Of a DNA stretch of 46,716 nucleotides, positions 33,472 through 42,278 are shown piece by piece. The notes under the pieces were generated by a model. The model made no database searches and was not told where the DNA came from. It saw only the letters and a list, made by a program, of their open reading frames with translations. The position numbers and the translations under genes were made by a program. Source of the DNA: an uncultured Flavonifractor sp. (GTDB taxonomy: Bacteria; Bacillota; Clostridia; Oscillospirales; Oscillospiraceae); assembly GCF_944383115.1 (NCBI RefSeq), contig NZ_CALWOJ010000009.1:1-46716 (forward strand), in the 5' to 3' direction. Numbering within the stretch: position 1 is the stretch's first letter; each line of letters begins with the position of its first letter.

Positions 33472-34773
33472 ATGAAGAAGAGAATTCTTGCACTGTCCCT
33501 GTCCGCTGTCATGGCACTCAGCCTGGCCGCTTGCGGCGGTGGCGACACCACCGAGCCTGCTGGCAACACCGGCTCCACTGACACTCCTTCCACCGGCGCT
33601 CCTGTTACCGAGGTCGCCAACAAGGATAAGCCCCTGGTGTGGTTCAACCGTCAGCCCTCCAACAGCACGACTGGCGAGCTGGACATGGCTGCTCTGAGCT
33701 TCAACGACAACACCTACTATGTGGGCTTTGACGCCAACCAGGGTGCTGAGCTGCAGGGTACCATGATCGTGGACTACATCAAGGCTCATGCTGCTGAGAT
33801 CGACAAGAACGGCGACGGCATCATCGGCTATGTTCTGGCTGTGGGCGACATCGGCCACAACGACTCCATCGCCCGTACCCGCGGCGTCCGCGCTGCTCTG
33901 GGCACCGGCGTTGAGAAGGACGGCGTCATCGACAGCACTCCTGTGGGCACCAACGTTGACGGCACCTCTTCCTATGTACAGGATGGCAAGATCGAGGTTG
34001 AGGGCAAGACCTACACTGTCCGTGAGCTGGCTTCTCAGGAGATGAAGAACTCCGCCGGCGCCACCTGGGACGCCGCCACCGCCGGCAACGCCATCGGCAC
34101 CTGGGCTTCCTCCTTCGGTGATCAGATCGACATCGTGGCCTCCAACAACGACGGCATGGGCATGGCCATGTTCAACGCCTGGTCCAAGGAGAACAGCGTT
34201 CCCACCTTCGGCTATGACGCCAACTCCGACGCCGTTGCCGCTATCGCGGAAGGTTACGGCGGCACCATCAGCCAGCACGCCGACGTGCAGGCCTACCTGA
34301 CCCTGCGTGTGCTGCGCAACGCTCTGGACGGCGTGGATATTGACACCGGTATCGGCACCGAGGACGACGCCGGCAACGTGCTGAGCGAGGACGTGTTCTA
34401 CTATGACGAGGCCACTCGTTCTTACTACGCTCTGAACGTGGCTGTCACCGCCGACAACTATCAGGACTTCCTGGACTCCACTGTGACCTACGAGCCCGTT
34501 TCCAAGCAGCTGGACGCCACTGCTCACCCCACCAAGAACGTGTGGCTGAACATCTACAACTCCGCCGATAACTTCCTGGGCTCCACCTATCAGCCCCTGC
34601 TGCAGAAGTACGACGATCTGCTGAACCTGAACGTGGAGTACATCGCCGGCGACGGTCAGACCGAGTCCAACATCACCAACCGTCTGGGCAACCCCAGCGC
34701 CTATGACGCCTTCGCCATCAACATGGTGAAGACTGACAACGCCGCTTCCTACACCGGCATTCTGAGCCAGTAA
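33472..34773 (+). CDS. mglB: Galactose/methyl-galactoside ABC transporter substrate-binding lipoprotein
   Basis: 433 residues with AAAAAGGAGAAGAATTGCT before the ATG. Signal peptide with lipobox LAAC (Cys21), a Ser/Thr/Pro-rich tether, then the sugar-binding fold. Signatures: KPLVWFNRQPSN, NTYYVGFDANQGAELQGTM, a calcium-loop-like DKNGDGIIGY as in the enteric galactose-binding protein, DIVASNNDGMGMAM, and PTFGYDANSDAV. Codon use is strongly biased to a few C- and T-ending codons, which suggests high expression. It is followed by structured intergenic RNA and then by the ATPase and permease genes. Confidence 0.93.
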   Translation: MKKRILALSLSAVMALSLAACGGGDTTEPAGNTGSTDTPSTGAPVTEVANKDKPLVWFNRQPSNSTTGELDMAALSFNDNTYYVGFDANQGAELQGTMIVDYIKAHAAEIDKNGDGIIGYVLAVGDIGHNDSIARTRGVRAALGTGVEKDGVIDSTPVGTNVDGTSSYVQDGKIEVEGKTYTVRELASQEMKNSAGATWDAATAGNAIGTWASSFGDQIDIVASNNDGMGMAMFNAWSKENSVPTFGYDANSDAVAAIAEGYGGTISQHADVQAYLTLRVLRNALDGVDIDTGIGTEDDAGNVLSEDVFYYDEATRSYYALNVAVTADNYQDFLDSTVTYEPVSKQLDATAHPTKNVWLNIYNSADNFLGSTYQPLLQKYDDLLNLNVEYIAGDGQTESNITNRLGNPSAYDAFAINMVKTDNAASYTGILSQ

Positions 34774-34781
34774 TCCACCGG

Positions 34782-34805
34782 CTGACGCAGACGGATCTGC
34801 GTTAG
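34782..34805 (+). other. Stem-loop directly after the mglB stop codon
   Basis: CTGACGCAGA (34782-34791) pairs with TCTGCGTTAG (34796-34805), including one G-U pair, loop CGGA. There is no T tract, so it is more likely a 3'-end-stabilising hairpin than a full terminator. Confidence 0.6.
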
Positions 34806-34817
34806 AAATAAGAAGGA

Positions 34818-34906
34818 ATAACTGCTGCTATTAGGGAGAAGGAATTCTCCGTACGGGAGGAGGAACTCTCCGTTCGGGAGAAGGAATTCTCCCTAATAGC
34901 AGTTAT
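34818..34906 (+). repeat. Cloverleaf-like inverted/tandem repeat between mglB and mglA
   Basis: An outer stem pairs ATAACTGCT..ATTA (34818-34833, with a 3-base GCT insertion) with TAATAGCAGTTAT (34894-34906). Inside are three near-identical hairpins: GGAGAA-GGAA-TTCTCC (34835-34850), CGGGAG-GAGGAA-CTCTCCG (34854-34872) and GGGAGAA-GGAA-TTCTCCC (34876-34893). Two have GGAA (GNRA) tetraloops, and all loops expose GGA. It probably sets the mglB to mglA expression ratio. A CsrA-like target or a small mobile repeat are alternatives. Confidence 0.75.
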
Positions 34907-34973
34907 CATGAAAATCCGGCAGAATCAGATTTTTCGCTGAAACTGCTAATATGCATAAACGGGAGTAACGAGA

Positions 34974-36482
34974 ATGGCAGATGCGAAAGATGATATTGTC
35001 CTGTCAATCCGTGGTATGTCTAAATCCTTTGGCCGGAACCGGGTGCTGGATCACATCAATCTGGATGTAAAGCGGGGGACAGTCATGGGGCTTATGGGCG
35101 AGAACGGCGCCGGTAAGTCTACCATGATGAAATGCCTCTTTGGTACTTACCAGAAGGATGAGGGCAAGATCTTCCTCAATGGCAAGGAGATCAGCTTTTC
35201 CGGCCCCAAGGACGCTCTGGAAAACGGAATTGCCATGGTACACCAGGAGTTGAACCAGTGCCTGGAACGAAACGTCATTGACAACCTGTTTCTGGGCCGC
35301 TATCCCACCAACTCTGCAGGTATTGTGGATGAAGGCGGGATGAAGAAAAAGGCTTCCGAGCTGTTCCGAAAGCTCGGGATGACCGTCAACCTGACCCAGC
35401 CCATGCGGAATATGTCTGTCTCCCAGCGGCAGATGTGCGAGATTGCCAAAGCAATTTCTTACAATTCTCAGGTCATTGTCCTGGACGAACCCACTTCCTC
35501 TCTGACTGTGCAGGAGGTGAACAAGCTCTTTGAAATGATGCGGATGCTGAAAGCGCAGGGTATCTCTCTCATTTATATCTCCCATAAGATGGATGAGATT
35601 TTTGAGATCTGTGATGAGATCTCTGTCCTGCGTGACGGCAACCTGGTCATGACCAAGAACGCCAAGGACACCAACATGAACGAACTGATCACGGCTATGG
35701 TGGGCCGTTCTCTGGAGAGCCGATTCCCGCCGGTGGACAACCAGCCTGGGGATACGATTCTCTCTGTCCAACACCTTTCCACCAAGTATGCGCCCCATCT
35801 TCAGGACATCACCTTTGAGGTCCGGGAAGGCGAAATTTTTGGCCTGTACGGGTTGGTGGGCGCCGGGCGTACCGAGTTGCTGGAGACCATCTTCGGTGTA
35901 CGGACCCGGGCAGCCGGGCGCGTCTATTTCAAAAACCGGCTCATGAATTTCGGCAACGCCAAGGAGGCTATTGAACACGGATTTGCTATGATTACGGAGG
36001 AGCGTAAGGCCAACGGCCTGTTCCTGAAATGTGATCTTACCTTTAACACTACCATTGCCAATCTGAAGCAATACAAATCCGGCGTGGCCCTCTCCAACCC
36101 CAAGATGGTAAAGGCGACTAACAAAGAGATCAAGGTCATGCATACCAAGTGTATGGGGCCGGACGATATGATCACCAGCCTTTCCGGCGGCAACCAGCAG
36201 AAGGTCATCTTTGGTAAATGGCTGGAGCGGGAACCCCAGGTCTTTATGATGGACGAGCCCACCCGCGGCATCGACGTGGGTGCAAAGTATGAGATCTATG
36301 AGTTGATCATCAATATGGCAAAACAAGGAAAGACCATTATTGTGGTCTCTTCTGAAATGCCTGAGATTCTCGGTATCACAAACCGCATTGGCGTTATGTC
36401 CAACGGGCATCTTTCCGGAATCGTGAACACCAAGGAAACCGATCAGGAAGAGCTGCTGCGGTTGAGTGCAAAATACCTATAA
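34974..36482 (+). CDS. mglA: Galactose/methyl-galactoside import ATP-binding protein
   Basis: 502 residues, two fused ABC ATPase domains as usual for sugar importers of the MglA/RbsA type. First domain: Walker A GENGAGKST (about 42-50), signature MSVSQRQMCEIAKA, Walker B IVLDEPTSSL, switch His in ISHKMDEI. Second domain: degenerate Walker A GLVGAGRTELL, signature SLSGGNQQKVIFGKW, Walker B FMMDEPTRGIDVG. Asymmetric domains of this kind are normal for the family. GGGAGTAACGAGA precedes the ATG, and the stop is 15 bases before the permease start. It energises galactose uptake from MglB. Confidence 0.95.
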   Translation: MADAKDDIVLSIRGMSKSFGRNRVLDHINLDVKRGTVMGLMGENGAGKSTMMKCLFGTYQKDEGKIFLNGKEISFSGPKDALENGIAMVHQELNQCLERNVIDNLFLGRYPTNSAGIVDEGGMKKKASELFRKLGMTVNLTQPMRNMSVSQRQMCEIAKAISYNSQVIVLDEPTSSLTVQEVNKLFEMMRMLKAQGISLIYISHKMDEIFEICDEISVLRDGNLVMTKNAKDTNMNELITAMVGRSLESRFPPVDNQPGDTILSVQHLSTKYAPHLQDITFEVREGEIFGLYGLVGAGRTELLETIFGVRTRAAGRVYFKNRLMNFGNAKEAIEHGFAMITEERKANGLFLKCDLTFNTTIANLKQYKSGVALSNPKMVKATNKEIKVMHTKCMGPDDMITSLSGGNQQKVIFGKWLEREPQVFMMDEPTRGIDVGAKYEIYELIINMAKQGKTIIVVSSEMPEILGITNRIGVMSNGHLSGIVNTKETDQEELLRLSAKYL

Positions 36483-36497
36483 TGGGAGAAATTGCAT

Positions 36498-38159
36498 ATG
36501 GTAGCAGAAAACACGAAAATTCTTACGGCAGAGCAAGAAGCGCAGCTTCTTAAGCCGATTGATGAGTATGTTGGCTCCATCCAGGCAAAGATCAATGATC
36601 TGCGGGTGGATGGTACCGATAAGGTCATCGAGTTCCAGAACAACATTGACAATCTGAAGCGCGACCGTATCTATACGCCTGAGGAAAAAGCCCAGAAGAT
36701 GAAAGAATATCAGGCTGGGCTGGAGAAGGCCAAGGTGGTTGAGGCCAAAAACAAGGAGCAGATCGCCAAATTGATCGGCGAGGCCGAGGCCTATCTGAAA
36801 GCGCACTTTAACACCGATTATTATCAGGCGGTTACGGCCAGCTGTAAGGTAGAGAAGCAGCAGGCCCTGGCCAACTACGGCGCGGCGGTGGCCCAGCTCA
36901 ATAAGGAACACCAAGAGACGGTTTCCAAGCTGAGTGATCCTCATGAGATTAAAGACGAGAAGTACGTCCACAAAAACCGCCTGTTTGATGCAAAAATGAA
37001 GCGGACCAAGGATCTGCAGGAGGTCAAGGACCGTCGTCACGCCGCTTTCGATCACAAGTTCCACCTGATCGACATGCTGCGGATGAGCAAGTTCACCTTC
37101 GGCGAATCTATGGCACAGAAGTGGGAGAACTACAAGTACACATTTAATCGCCGTGACTTCCTGCTGAGAAACGGCCTGTACATTGCCATCATCATCATCT
37201 TCATTGCACTTTGTATCCTGACTCCTGTGCTGAAAGGCCCCAGCGTGCAGCTGCTGACAGTAAACAACATCCTCAACATTCTGCAGCAGGCATCCCCCAG
37301 AATGTTCCTGGCTCTGGGCGTGGCAGGCCTGATCCTGTTGGCCGGTACCGACCTGTCTATCGGGCGTATGGTCGGTATGGGCATGACGGCGGCTACCATC
37401 GTAATGCACCAGGGCATCAATACCGGCTCTGTGTTCGGTCATGTCTTTGACTTCACTGCTCTGCCGGTTATCGTCCGGGTGTTCCTGGCCCTGGTGGTCT
37501 GTGTCGTGCTGTGTACCATCTTTACCACCATCGCCGGCTTCTTCACCGCAAAGTTCAAGATGCATCCCTTTATTTCCACCATGGCCAATATGCTTGTCAT
37601 CTTTGGCCTGGTGACTTACTCCACCAAGGGCGTCTCCTTCGGCGCCATTGACCCCAGCATCCCCAAGATGATCATTCCCCGCATCAACAATTTCCCCACC
37701 ATTATTCTGTGGGCGGTTGCGGCTGTGGCTGTGGTGTGGTTTATCTGGAACAAGACCACCTTTGGTAAGAACCTGTATGCTGTGGGTGGTAACCCGGAGG
37801 CTGCCGCGGTTTCCGGTATCTCCGTATTCAAGGTCACCGTGGGCGCCTTTGTCCTGGCCGGCGTACTCTATGGTTTCGGCTCCTGGCTGGAGTGCCTGCG
37901 TATGACGGGTTCTGGTTCCGCCGCTTACGGCCAGGGCTGGGAAATGGACGCCATCGCGGCCTGCGTGGTGGGCGGCATCTCCTTTACCGGCGGTATCGGT
38001 AAGATTTCCGGCTGTGTAGTGGGCGTGTTTATCTTCACGGCTCTGACCTACTCTCTGACTACGCTGGGCATCGACACCAACCTGCAGTTTGTGTTCTCCG
38101 GCATCATCATCCTGGTGGCTGTTATGCTGGACTGCCTGAAGTACGTGCAGAAGAAGTAA
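36498..38159 (+). CDS. mglC: Galactose/methyl-galactoside permease with a long cytoplasmic N-terminal extension
   Basis: 553 residues from the ATG after GGGAGAAATTGCAT; a TTG two codons earlier is less likely. The C-terminal part of about 330 residues is a standard MglC: LYIAIIIIFIALCIL first helix near 225, ILLAGTDLSIGRMVGMGMTAA, FGKNLYAVGGNPEAAAVSGI (the ATPase-contact loop), and AACVVGGISFTGGIGKISG. Ahead of it sit about 220 highly charged, helix-forming residues without membrane segments (LRVDGTDKVIEFQNNIDNLK, YTPEEKAQKMKEYQAGLEKA), predicted coiled coil in the cytoplasm. Typical MglC lacks this. It could dock a partner or regulate the transporter; nothing is known. Confidence 0.93.
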   Translation: MVAENTKILTAEQEAQLLKPIDEYVGSIQAKINDLRVDGTDKVIEFQNNIDNLKRDRIYTPEEKAQKMKEYQAGLEKAKVVEAKNKEQIAKLIGEAEAYLKAHFNTDYYQAVTASCKVEKQQALANYGAAVAQLNKEHQETVSKLSDPHEIKDEKYVHKNRLFDAKMKRTKDLQEVKDRRHAAFDHKFHLIDMLRMSKFTFGESMAQKWENYKYTFNRRDFLLRNGLYIAIIIIFIALCILTPVLKGPSVQLLTVNNILNILQQASPRMFLALGVAGLILLAGTDLSIGRMVGMGMTAATIVMHQGINTGSVFGHVFDFTALPVIVRVFLALVVCVVLCTIFTTIAGFFTAKFKMHPFISTMANMLVIFGLVTYSTKGVSFGAIDPSIPKMIIPRINNFPTIILWAVAAVAVVWFIWNKTTFGKNLYAVGGNPEAAAVSGISVFKVTVGAFVLAGVLYGFGSWLECLRMTGSGSAAYGQGWEMDAIAACVVGGISFTGGIGKISGCVVGVFIFTALTYSLTTLGIDTNLQFVFSGIIILVAVMLDCLKYVQKK

Positions 38160-38180
38160 TTGCATCCAGTGAAAGCGTGA

Positions 38181-38230
38181 AGCCGCTGCAAGGCAGACGC
38201 GGGGGACCGCTCTGCTTTGCGGCGGCTCTG
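38181..38230 (+). terminator. Long-stem terminator after mglC
   Basis: A 17-base arm at 38181-38197 (AGCCGCTGCAAGGCAGA) pairs with 38211-38227 (TCTGCTTTGCGGCGGCT), two G-U pairs, 13-base loop, weak T tail (CTGTTT). It separates transport genes from the Leloir genes, which have their own promoter. Confidence 0.75.
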
Positions 38231-38231
38231 T

Positions 38232-38260
38232 TTGACTAGTACAAGAAAAAAGTGTATGCT
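38232..38260 (+). promoter_or_regulatory. Predicted promoter of galK-galE-galT
   Basis: -35 TTGACT (38232-38237), 17-base spacer, -10 TATGCT (38255-38260), 55 bases before the galK start. Confidence 0.75.
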
Positions 38261-38315
38261 GTGTTTTGAAAACAGTGTCCCGACAAGCCGGGATAGAAAA
38301 GGAGAGAGGTTAACC

Positions 38316-39602
38316 ATGCAAGAACTGGGCGCTGTACGCTGCGCGCTGGAGGCCGGGGAGTTGGATGCCCCGCTGAAGAGCCTGCTGTGCCGGGACCTTG
38401 CCGCCGGTCGTAAACGGGTGTCGGAGCTGCTGGATTGCTTCCAAACGTGTTTCGGGGTGGGGGATACGACTCCTGTGACCCTGTGTTCCGCGCCGGGCCG
38501 TACCGAGATCTGCGGCAACCACACTGACCACCAACATGGGCGGGTGCTGGCCGGCGCGGTGGATCTGGACTTTTTGGCCTGCGCCGCCCTCAACGGCACC
38601 AACACCATCCGCTTTCAGTCTCAGGGTTGGCCCCTGGTGGAGGTTGCGCTGGATACCTTGGAACCGGTGGAAGGGGAGAAGGAGTCTACCGCCGCTCTGG
38701 TGCGTGGTGTGGCTGCTCAGGCGGCCCAGCGGGGCTATCCTGTGGCTGGTTTTGATGTGTATGCGGTCTCCGATGTATTGCCAGGCTCCGGACTGTCCTC
38801 TTCCGCGGCCTGCGAGGTGTTGCTGGGCGTTATTGCCAACCACCTGTTTTGCCGGGACGAGCTGGATGCGGTGACCATTGCCCAGATGGGCCAGAAGGCG
38901 GAGAACCTCTATTTTGGCAAGCCCAGCGGCCTGATGGATCAGACTGCCTCTTCGGTAGGGGGCGCGGTAGCCATTGACTTTGCGGACCCCGCTGCTCCTG
39001 TGGTACGGTCGGTGGCGGTGGATCTGGCCGGATTGGGCTACGCCCTGTGCATCATTGATTCAGGCGCCAGCCATGCCGACCTGACGGCGGAGTATGCCGC
39101 GGTACCTCAGGAGATGGGGGCGGTGGCGGCTTATTTCGGTAAGCAGGTGCTGCGTGAGGTGGAGGAATCCCAGGTACTCCAGGCCATGCCCCAGCTGCGC
39201 AAAGCGGTGGGAGACCGGGCGGTACTCCGTGCCCTTCACTTCTTTGCTGATGACAAGCGTGTGGAGCGGGAGGCCGACGCCCTGGAGCAGGGAGACATGG
39301 AAACCTTCCTGACAGTGGTGAACCAGTCGGGCCGTTCTTCATGGGAACTGCTGCAGGATATTACCCCTATTGGCGCGGTGAAGGAGCAGGCTATGGCGGT
39401 GGCCCTTGCCGTGGCTGAACGTGCCCTGGCAGGCCGGGGCGCCTGCCGGGTCCACGGCGGCGGATTTGCGGGCACCATCCAGGCTTTCGTGCCGCTGGAT
39501 CTGCTGGATAGCTTCCGGAAGCAGGTGGAGAGCAGCCTGGGCGAGGGCAGCTGCCATGTGCTGTCCATCCGTCCTGTGGGTGGTACGGTTCTCTGGCCCT
39601 GA
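38316..39602 (+). CDS. galK: Galactokinase
   Basis: ATP-dependent phosphorylation of galactose to galactose-1-phosphate, the first committed Leloir step. 428 residues from the ATG after AAAGGAGAGAGG; a longer frame upstream lacks a ribosome site. GHMP-kinase motifs: sugar-binding APGRTEICGNHTDHQHG, ATP-binding LPGSGLSSSAACEVLLG, Mg/catalytic region GKPSGLMDQTASSVGG, and C-terminal RVHGGGFAGTIQAF. It is somewhat longer than the enteric enzyme and of the type common in Clostridia. First gene of galK-galE-galT. Confidence 0.95.
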   Translation: MQELGAVRCALEAGELDAPLKSLLCRDLAAGRKRVSELLDCFQTCFGVGDTTPVTLCSAPGRTEICGNHTDHQHGRVLAGAVDLDFLACAALNGTNTIRFQSQGWPLVEVALDTLEPVEGEKESTAALVRGVAAQAAQRGYPVAGFDVYAVSDVLPGSGLSSSAACEVLLGVIANHLFCRDELDAVTIAQMGQKAENLYFGKPSGLMDQTASSVGGAVAIDFADPAAPVVRSVAVDLAGLGYALCIIDSGASHADLTAEYAAVPQEMGAVAAYFGKQVLREVEESQVLQAMPQLRKAVGDRAVLRALHFFADDKRVEREADALEQGDMETFLTVVNQSGRSSWELLQDITPIGAVKEQAMAVALAVAERALAGRGACRVHGGGFAGTIQAFVPLDLLDSFRKQVESSLGEGSCHVLSIRPVGGTVLWP

Positions 39603-39644
39603 GTAAGAACATATTGTATGATGTGAAAGGAGCGCGTAAGAACG

Positions 39645-40637
39645 ATGGCGATCTTAGTATTGGGGGGGGCCGGGTATATCGGCTCCCACACAGTGTATGA
39701 ACTGATAGACGCCGGTCGGGACGTGGTGGTGGCGGACAATTTGCAGACCGGCTTCAAGGCCGCCGTCCATCCCAAGGCAAAGTTTTACCAGCTGGACATC
39801 CGGGATCGGGGCGCTCTGGATACCCTGTTCCAGGCCGAGGACATCGAAGGCGTTATCCACTTTGCCGCCTCTTCCCAAGTGGGGGAGTCCATGTCCGATC
39901 CCCTGAAATACTATGACAACAACCTCCACGGCACGATGGTTCTGCTTCAGTCTATGGTGGCTCATGGAGTGGATAAGATTGTGTTCTCCTCCACCGCTGC
40001 TACTTATGGCGAACCGGAACGGGTACCCATCCTGGAGGATGACCGTACCGTGCCCACCAACTGCTACGGCCAGACCAAGCTGGCTATGGAACATATGATG
40101 AACTGGGTGTCCCGTGCCCACGGATTGAAATATGTTGCTTTGCGTTACTTCAATGCCTGCGGCGCCCATGTCTCCGGCCAGATTGGCGAAGCCCATGATC
40201 CGGAGACCCACCTGATCCCCATTATCCTCCAGGTGCCTCTGGGCCAGCGGGATGCGGTCAGCGTCTTTGGCGACGACTATCCTACCAAAGACGGCACCTG
40301 CATCCGGGATTATATCCACGTTACCGATTTGGCTCAGGCCCACATTCTGGCCCTGGATTATCTGCTGCGCGGCGGAGAGAACAATGTGTTCAACCTGGGC
40401 AACGGCGTGGGCTTTACCGTAAAGGAAGTGGTGGACGTAGCCAGGGCAGTTACCGGCCACCCCATTCCGGCCAAGATGGCCCCCCGCCGGGCGGGCGATC
40501 CCGCCCAGCTCATCGCTTCGTCGGAGAAGGCCATCCGGGTGCTGGGCTGGCAGCCCAAGTACAACGACCTGAACACCATCGTGGCCTCTGCCTGGGCCTG
40601 GCATCAGAGCCATCCCCACGGCTTTGAGGAGGGCTGA
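39645..40637 (+). CDS. galE: UDP-glucose 4-epimerase
   Basis: Interconverts UDP-galactose and UDP-glucose using bound NAD. 330 residues, AAAGGAGCGCG upstream of the ATG. Short-chain dehydrogenase features: NAD loop GGAGYIGSHTVYELI at the N-terminus, FAASSQVGESMSDPLKYYDNN, catalytic Ser region FSSTAATYGEP, YGQTKLAMEHMM with the Tyr-x3-Lys pair, and RYFNACGA. Placed between galK and galT with a 2-base gap to the latter, in one operon. Confidence 0.96.
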   Translation: MAILVLGGAGYIGSHTVYELIDAGRDVVVADNLQTGFKAAVHPKAKFYQLDIRDRGALDTLFQAEDIEGVIHFAASSQVGESMSDPLKYYDNNLHGTMVLLQSMVAHGVDKIVFSSTAATYGEPERVPILEDDRTVPTNCYGQTKLAMEHMMNWVSRAHGLKYVALRYFNACGAHVSGQIGEAHDPETHLIPIILQVPLGQRDAVSVFGDDYPTKDGTCIRDYIHVTDLAQAHILALDYLLRGGENNVFNLGNGVGFTVKEVVDVARAVTGHPIPAKMAPRRAGDPAQLIASSEKAIRVLGWQPKYNDLNTIVASAWAWHQSHPHGFEEG

Positions 40638-40639
40638 GC

Positions 40640-42133
40640 ATGGAGCGAGACCAGGCCATTGCCAAGCTGATATCCTATGCGCTGGGCAAAGGATTGATCC
40701 AGCCGGAGGATCAGGCATGGGCTGTGAATACCCTGCTGGACATCCTAGGGGTGGACAGCTGTGCCCTTCCAGAGGTGGGGACGGTGGGGGAGGAGCTGCC
40801 TGTCATTCTGGGCGCCCTCACTGACGATGCCTGCGCCCGGGGAATGCTGATCGAAGATACCGTGACCTACCGGGACTTATTCGATACCCGGCTCATGGGC
40901 GCCCTTACCCCACGGCCCGCCCAGGTGATTGACACCTTCAACCACCTGTACCGGCAGGACCCCAAGGCAGCTACCGATTGGTACTACAAATTTAGTCAGG
41001 ACACCAACTATATCCGTCGGGATCGCATTGCCAAGGATGTGCAGTGGAAGGCGGAGACGGAATACGGGGAATTGGACATTACCATCAATCTGTCCAAGCC
41101 GGAGAAGGACCCCAAGGCCATCGCGGCGGCCCGCAACCTGCCAGCCTCCGCCTACCCTCAGTGCCAGCTGTGTGCCGAGAACGAGGGCTATGCCGGACGG
41201 GTGAACCATCCTGCCCGGCAAAACCACCGCATTGTGCCCATTACCATCAATGGGTCTCCATGGTTTTTACAGTATTCGCCCTATGTATATTACAATGAAC
41301 ACTGCATTTGCCTGAACAAGGTCCATACCCCCATGAAAATCGACAGGGCCTGCTTTGGTAAGCTGCTGGATTTTGTCAGGCAGTTTCCCCATTACTTTGT
41401 AGGTTCCAACGCCGATTTGCCCATTGTGGGCGGGTCTATCCTGGCCCACGACCATTTTCAGGGCGGACGGTATACCTTTGCTATGGAGAAGGCTCCGGTG
41501 GAGACGCCCTTTACGTTCTCCGGTTATGAGGATGTGAAGGCGGGCATTGTTAAGTGGCCCATGTCGGTGGTGCGGCTTGCCTGCGCAGATCCCAATCGGC
41601 TTATCGACCTGGCTGACCGCATCCTGACCAGCTGGCGGGGTTATACCGACGAGAGCGCCTTCATCTATGCCGAGACCGACGGGGAGCCCCACAACACCAT
41701 CACCCCCATCGCCCGGCGGCGGGGGAGCGACTATGAGCTGGATCTGGTGCTGCGCAACAACATCACCACCCAGGAGCATCCCCTGGGGGTCTATCACCCC
41801 CACGCCGAACTCCATCATATCAAGAAGGAGAACATTGGCCTCATTGAAGTGATGGGGTTGGCGGTACTGCCTGCCCGGCTCAAGACCGAGCTGGCGGCGG
41901 TGGCGGACAAGCTGGCCCAGGGCGGCGACCTGCGGGCCGATCCGTTGACGGCGGCCCACGCGGACTGGGCGGAGGGCTTTGCCTCCAACTACACCATTAC
42001 CCCGGACAACGCCCTGGACGTGGTCTACCATGAGACCGGACTGGTGTTTGCCAAGGTTTTGGAGCAGGCTGGTGTCTATGCACGGACACCGAAAGGGAAA
42101 GAAGATTTCCTTCGGTTCTTGAAACAGGTATAA
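40640..42133 (+). CDS. galT: UDP-glucose-hexose-1-phosphate uridylyltransferase (Firmicutes type)
   Basis: Transfers UMP from UDP-glucose to galactose-1-phosphate. At 497 residues it belongs to the longer Firmicutes GalT class rather than the roughly 350-residue enteric form. Its active-site His pair is in ILAHDHFQGGRYTFAME. Other family blocks: YAGRVNHPARQNHRIVPI, NEHCICLNKVHTPMKI, EPHNTITPIARRRG and HLGVYHPHAE-like GVYHPHAELHHIKKENIGLIEVMG. GGAGGGCTGAGC sits before the ATG. Last gene of the galactose block, followed by a strong terminator. No galM-type mutarotase gene is present in the window. Confidence 0.95.
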   Translation: MERDQAIAKLISYALGKGLIQPEDQAWAVNTLLDILGVDSCALPEVGTVGEELPVILGALTDDACARGMLIEDTVTYRDLFDTRLMGALTPRPAQVIDTFNHLYRQDPKAATDWYYKFSQDTNYIRRDRIAKDVQWKAETEYGELDITINLSKPEKDPKAIAAARNLPASAYPQCQLCAENEGYAGRVNHPARQNHRIVPITINGSPWFLQYSPYVYYNEHCICLNKVHTPMKIDRACFGKLLDFVRQFPHYFVGSNADLPIVGGSILAHDHFQGGRYTFAMEKAPVETPFTFSGYEDVKAGIVKWPMSVVRLACADPNRLIDLADRILTSWRGYTDESAFIYAETDGEPHNTITPIARRRGSDYELDLVLRNNITTQEHPLGVYHPHAELHHIKKENIGLIEVMGLAVLPARLKTELAAVADKLAQGGDLRADPLTAAHADWAEGFASNYTITPDNALDVVYHETGLVFAKVLEQAGVYARTPKGKEDFLRFLKQV

Positions 42134-42143
42134 AAAACAGGTG

Positions 42144-42185
42144 AAAGCCCCTTTGGGCCGCGTTGACGGTCCAAAGGGGCTTTTT
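42144..42185 (+). terminator. Rho-independent terminator of the gal operon
   Basis: AAAGCCCCTTTGG (42144-42156) pairs with CCAAAGGGGCTTT (42171-42183), followed by T residues. Confidence 0.92.
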
Positions 42186-42234
42186 ATTTACGTTTGGCAT
42201 GGATAAAAGGTTGCAGGAACATATGCCGCATAAG

Positions 42235-42247
42235 GACAAACGTTGTC
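42235..42247. promoter_or_regulatory. Small dyad upstream of the sigma-factor gene
   Basis: GACAA-ACG-TTGTC, 32 bases before the start codon. Possible operator or chance. I could not identify a clear sigma-A or sporulation-type promoter in 42186-42278. Confidence 0.25.
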
Positions 42248-42278
42248 GGAATAAAGTGGGACTATGGAGGTGTGACAA

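Noticed and set aside
34818..34906. Possible CRISPR repeats between mglB and mglA
   Set aside because: The repeated units are hairpins a few bases apart with no unique spacers, and there are no cas genes.
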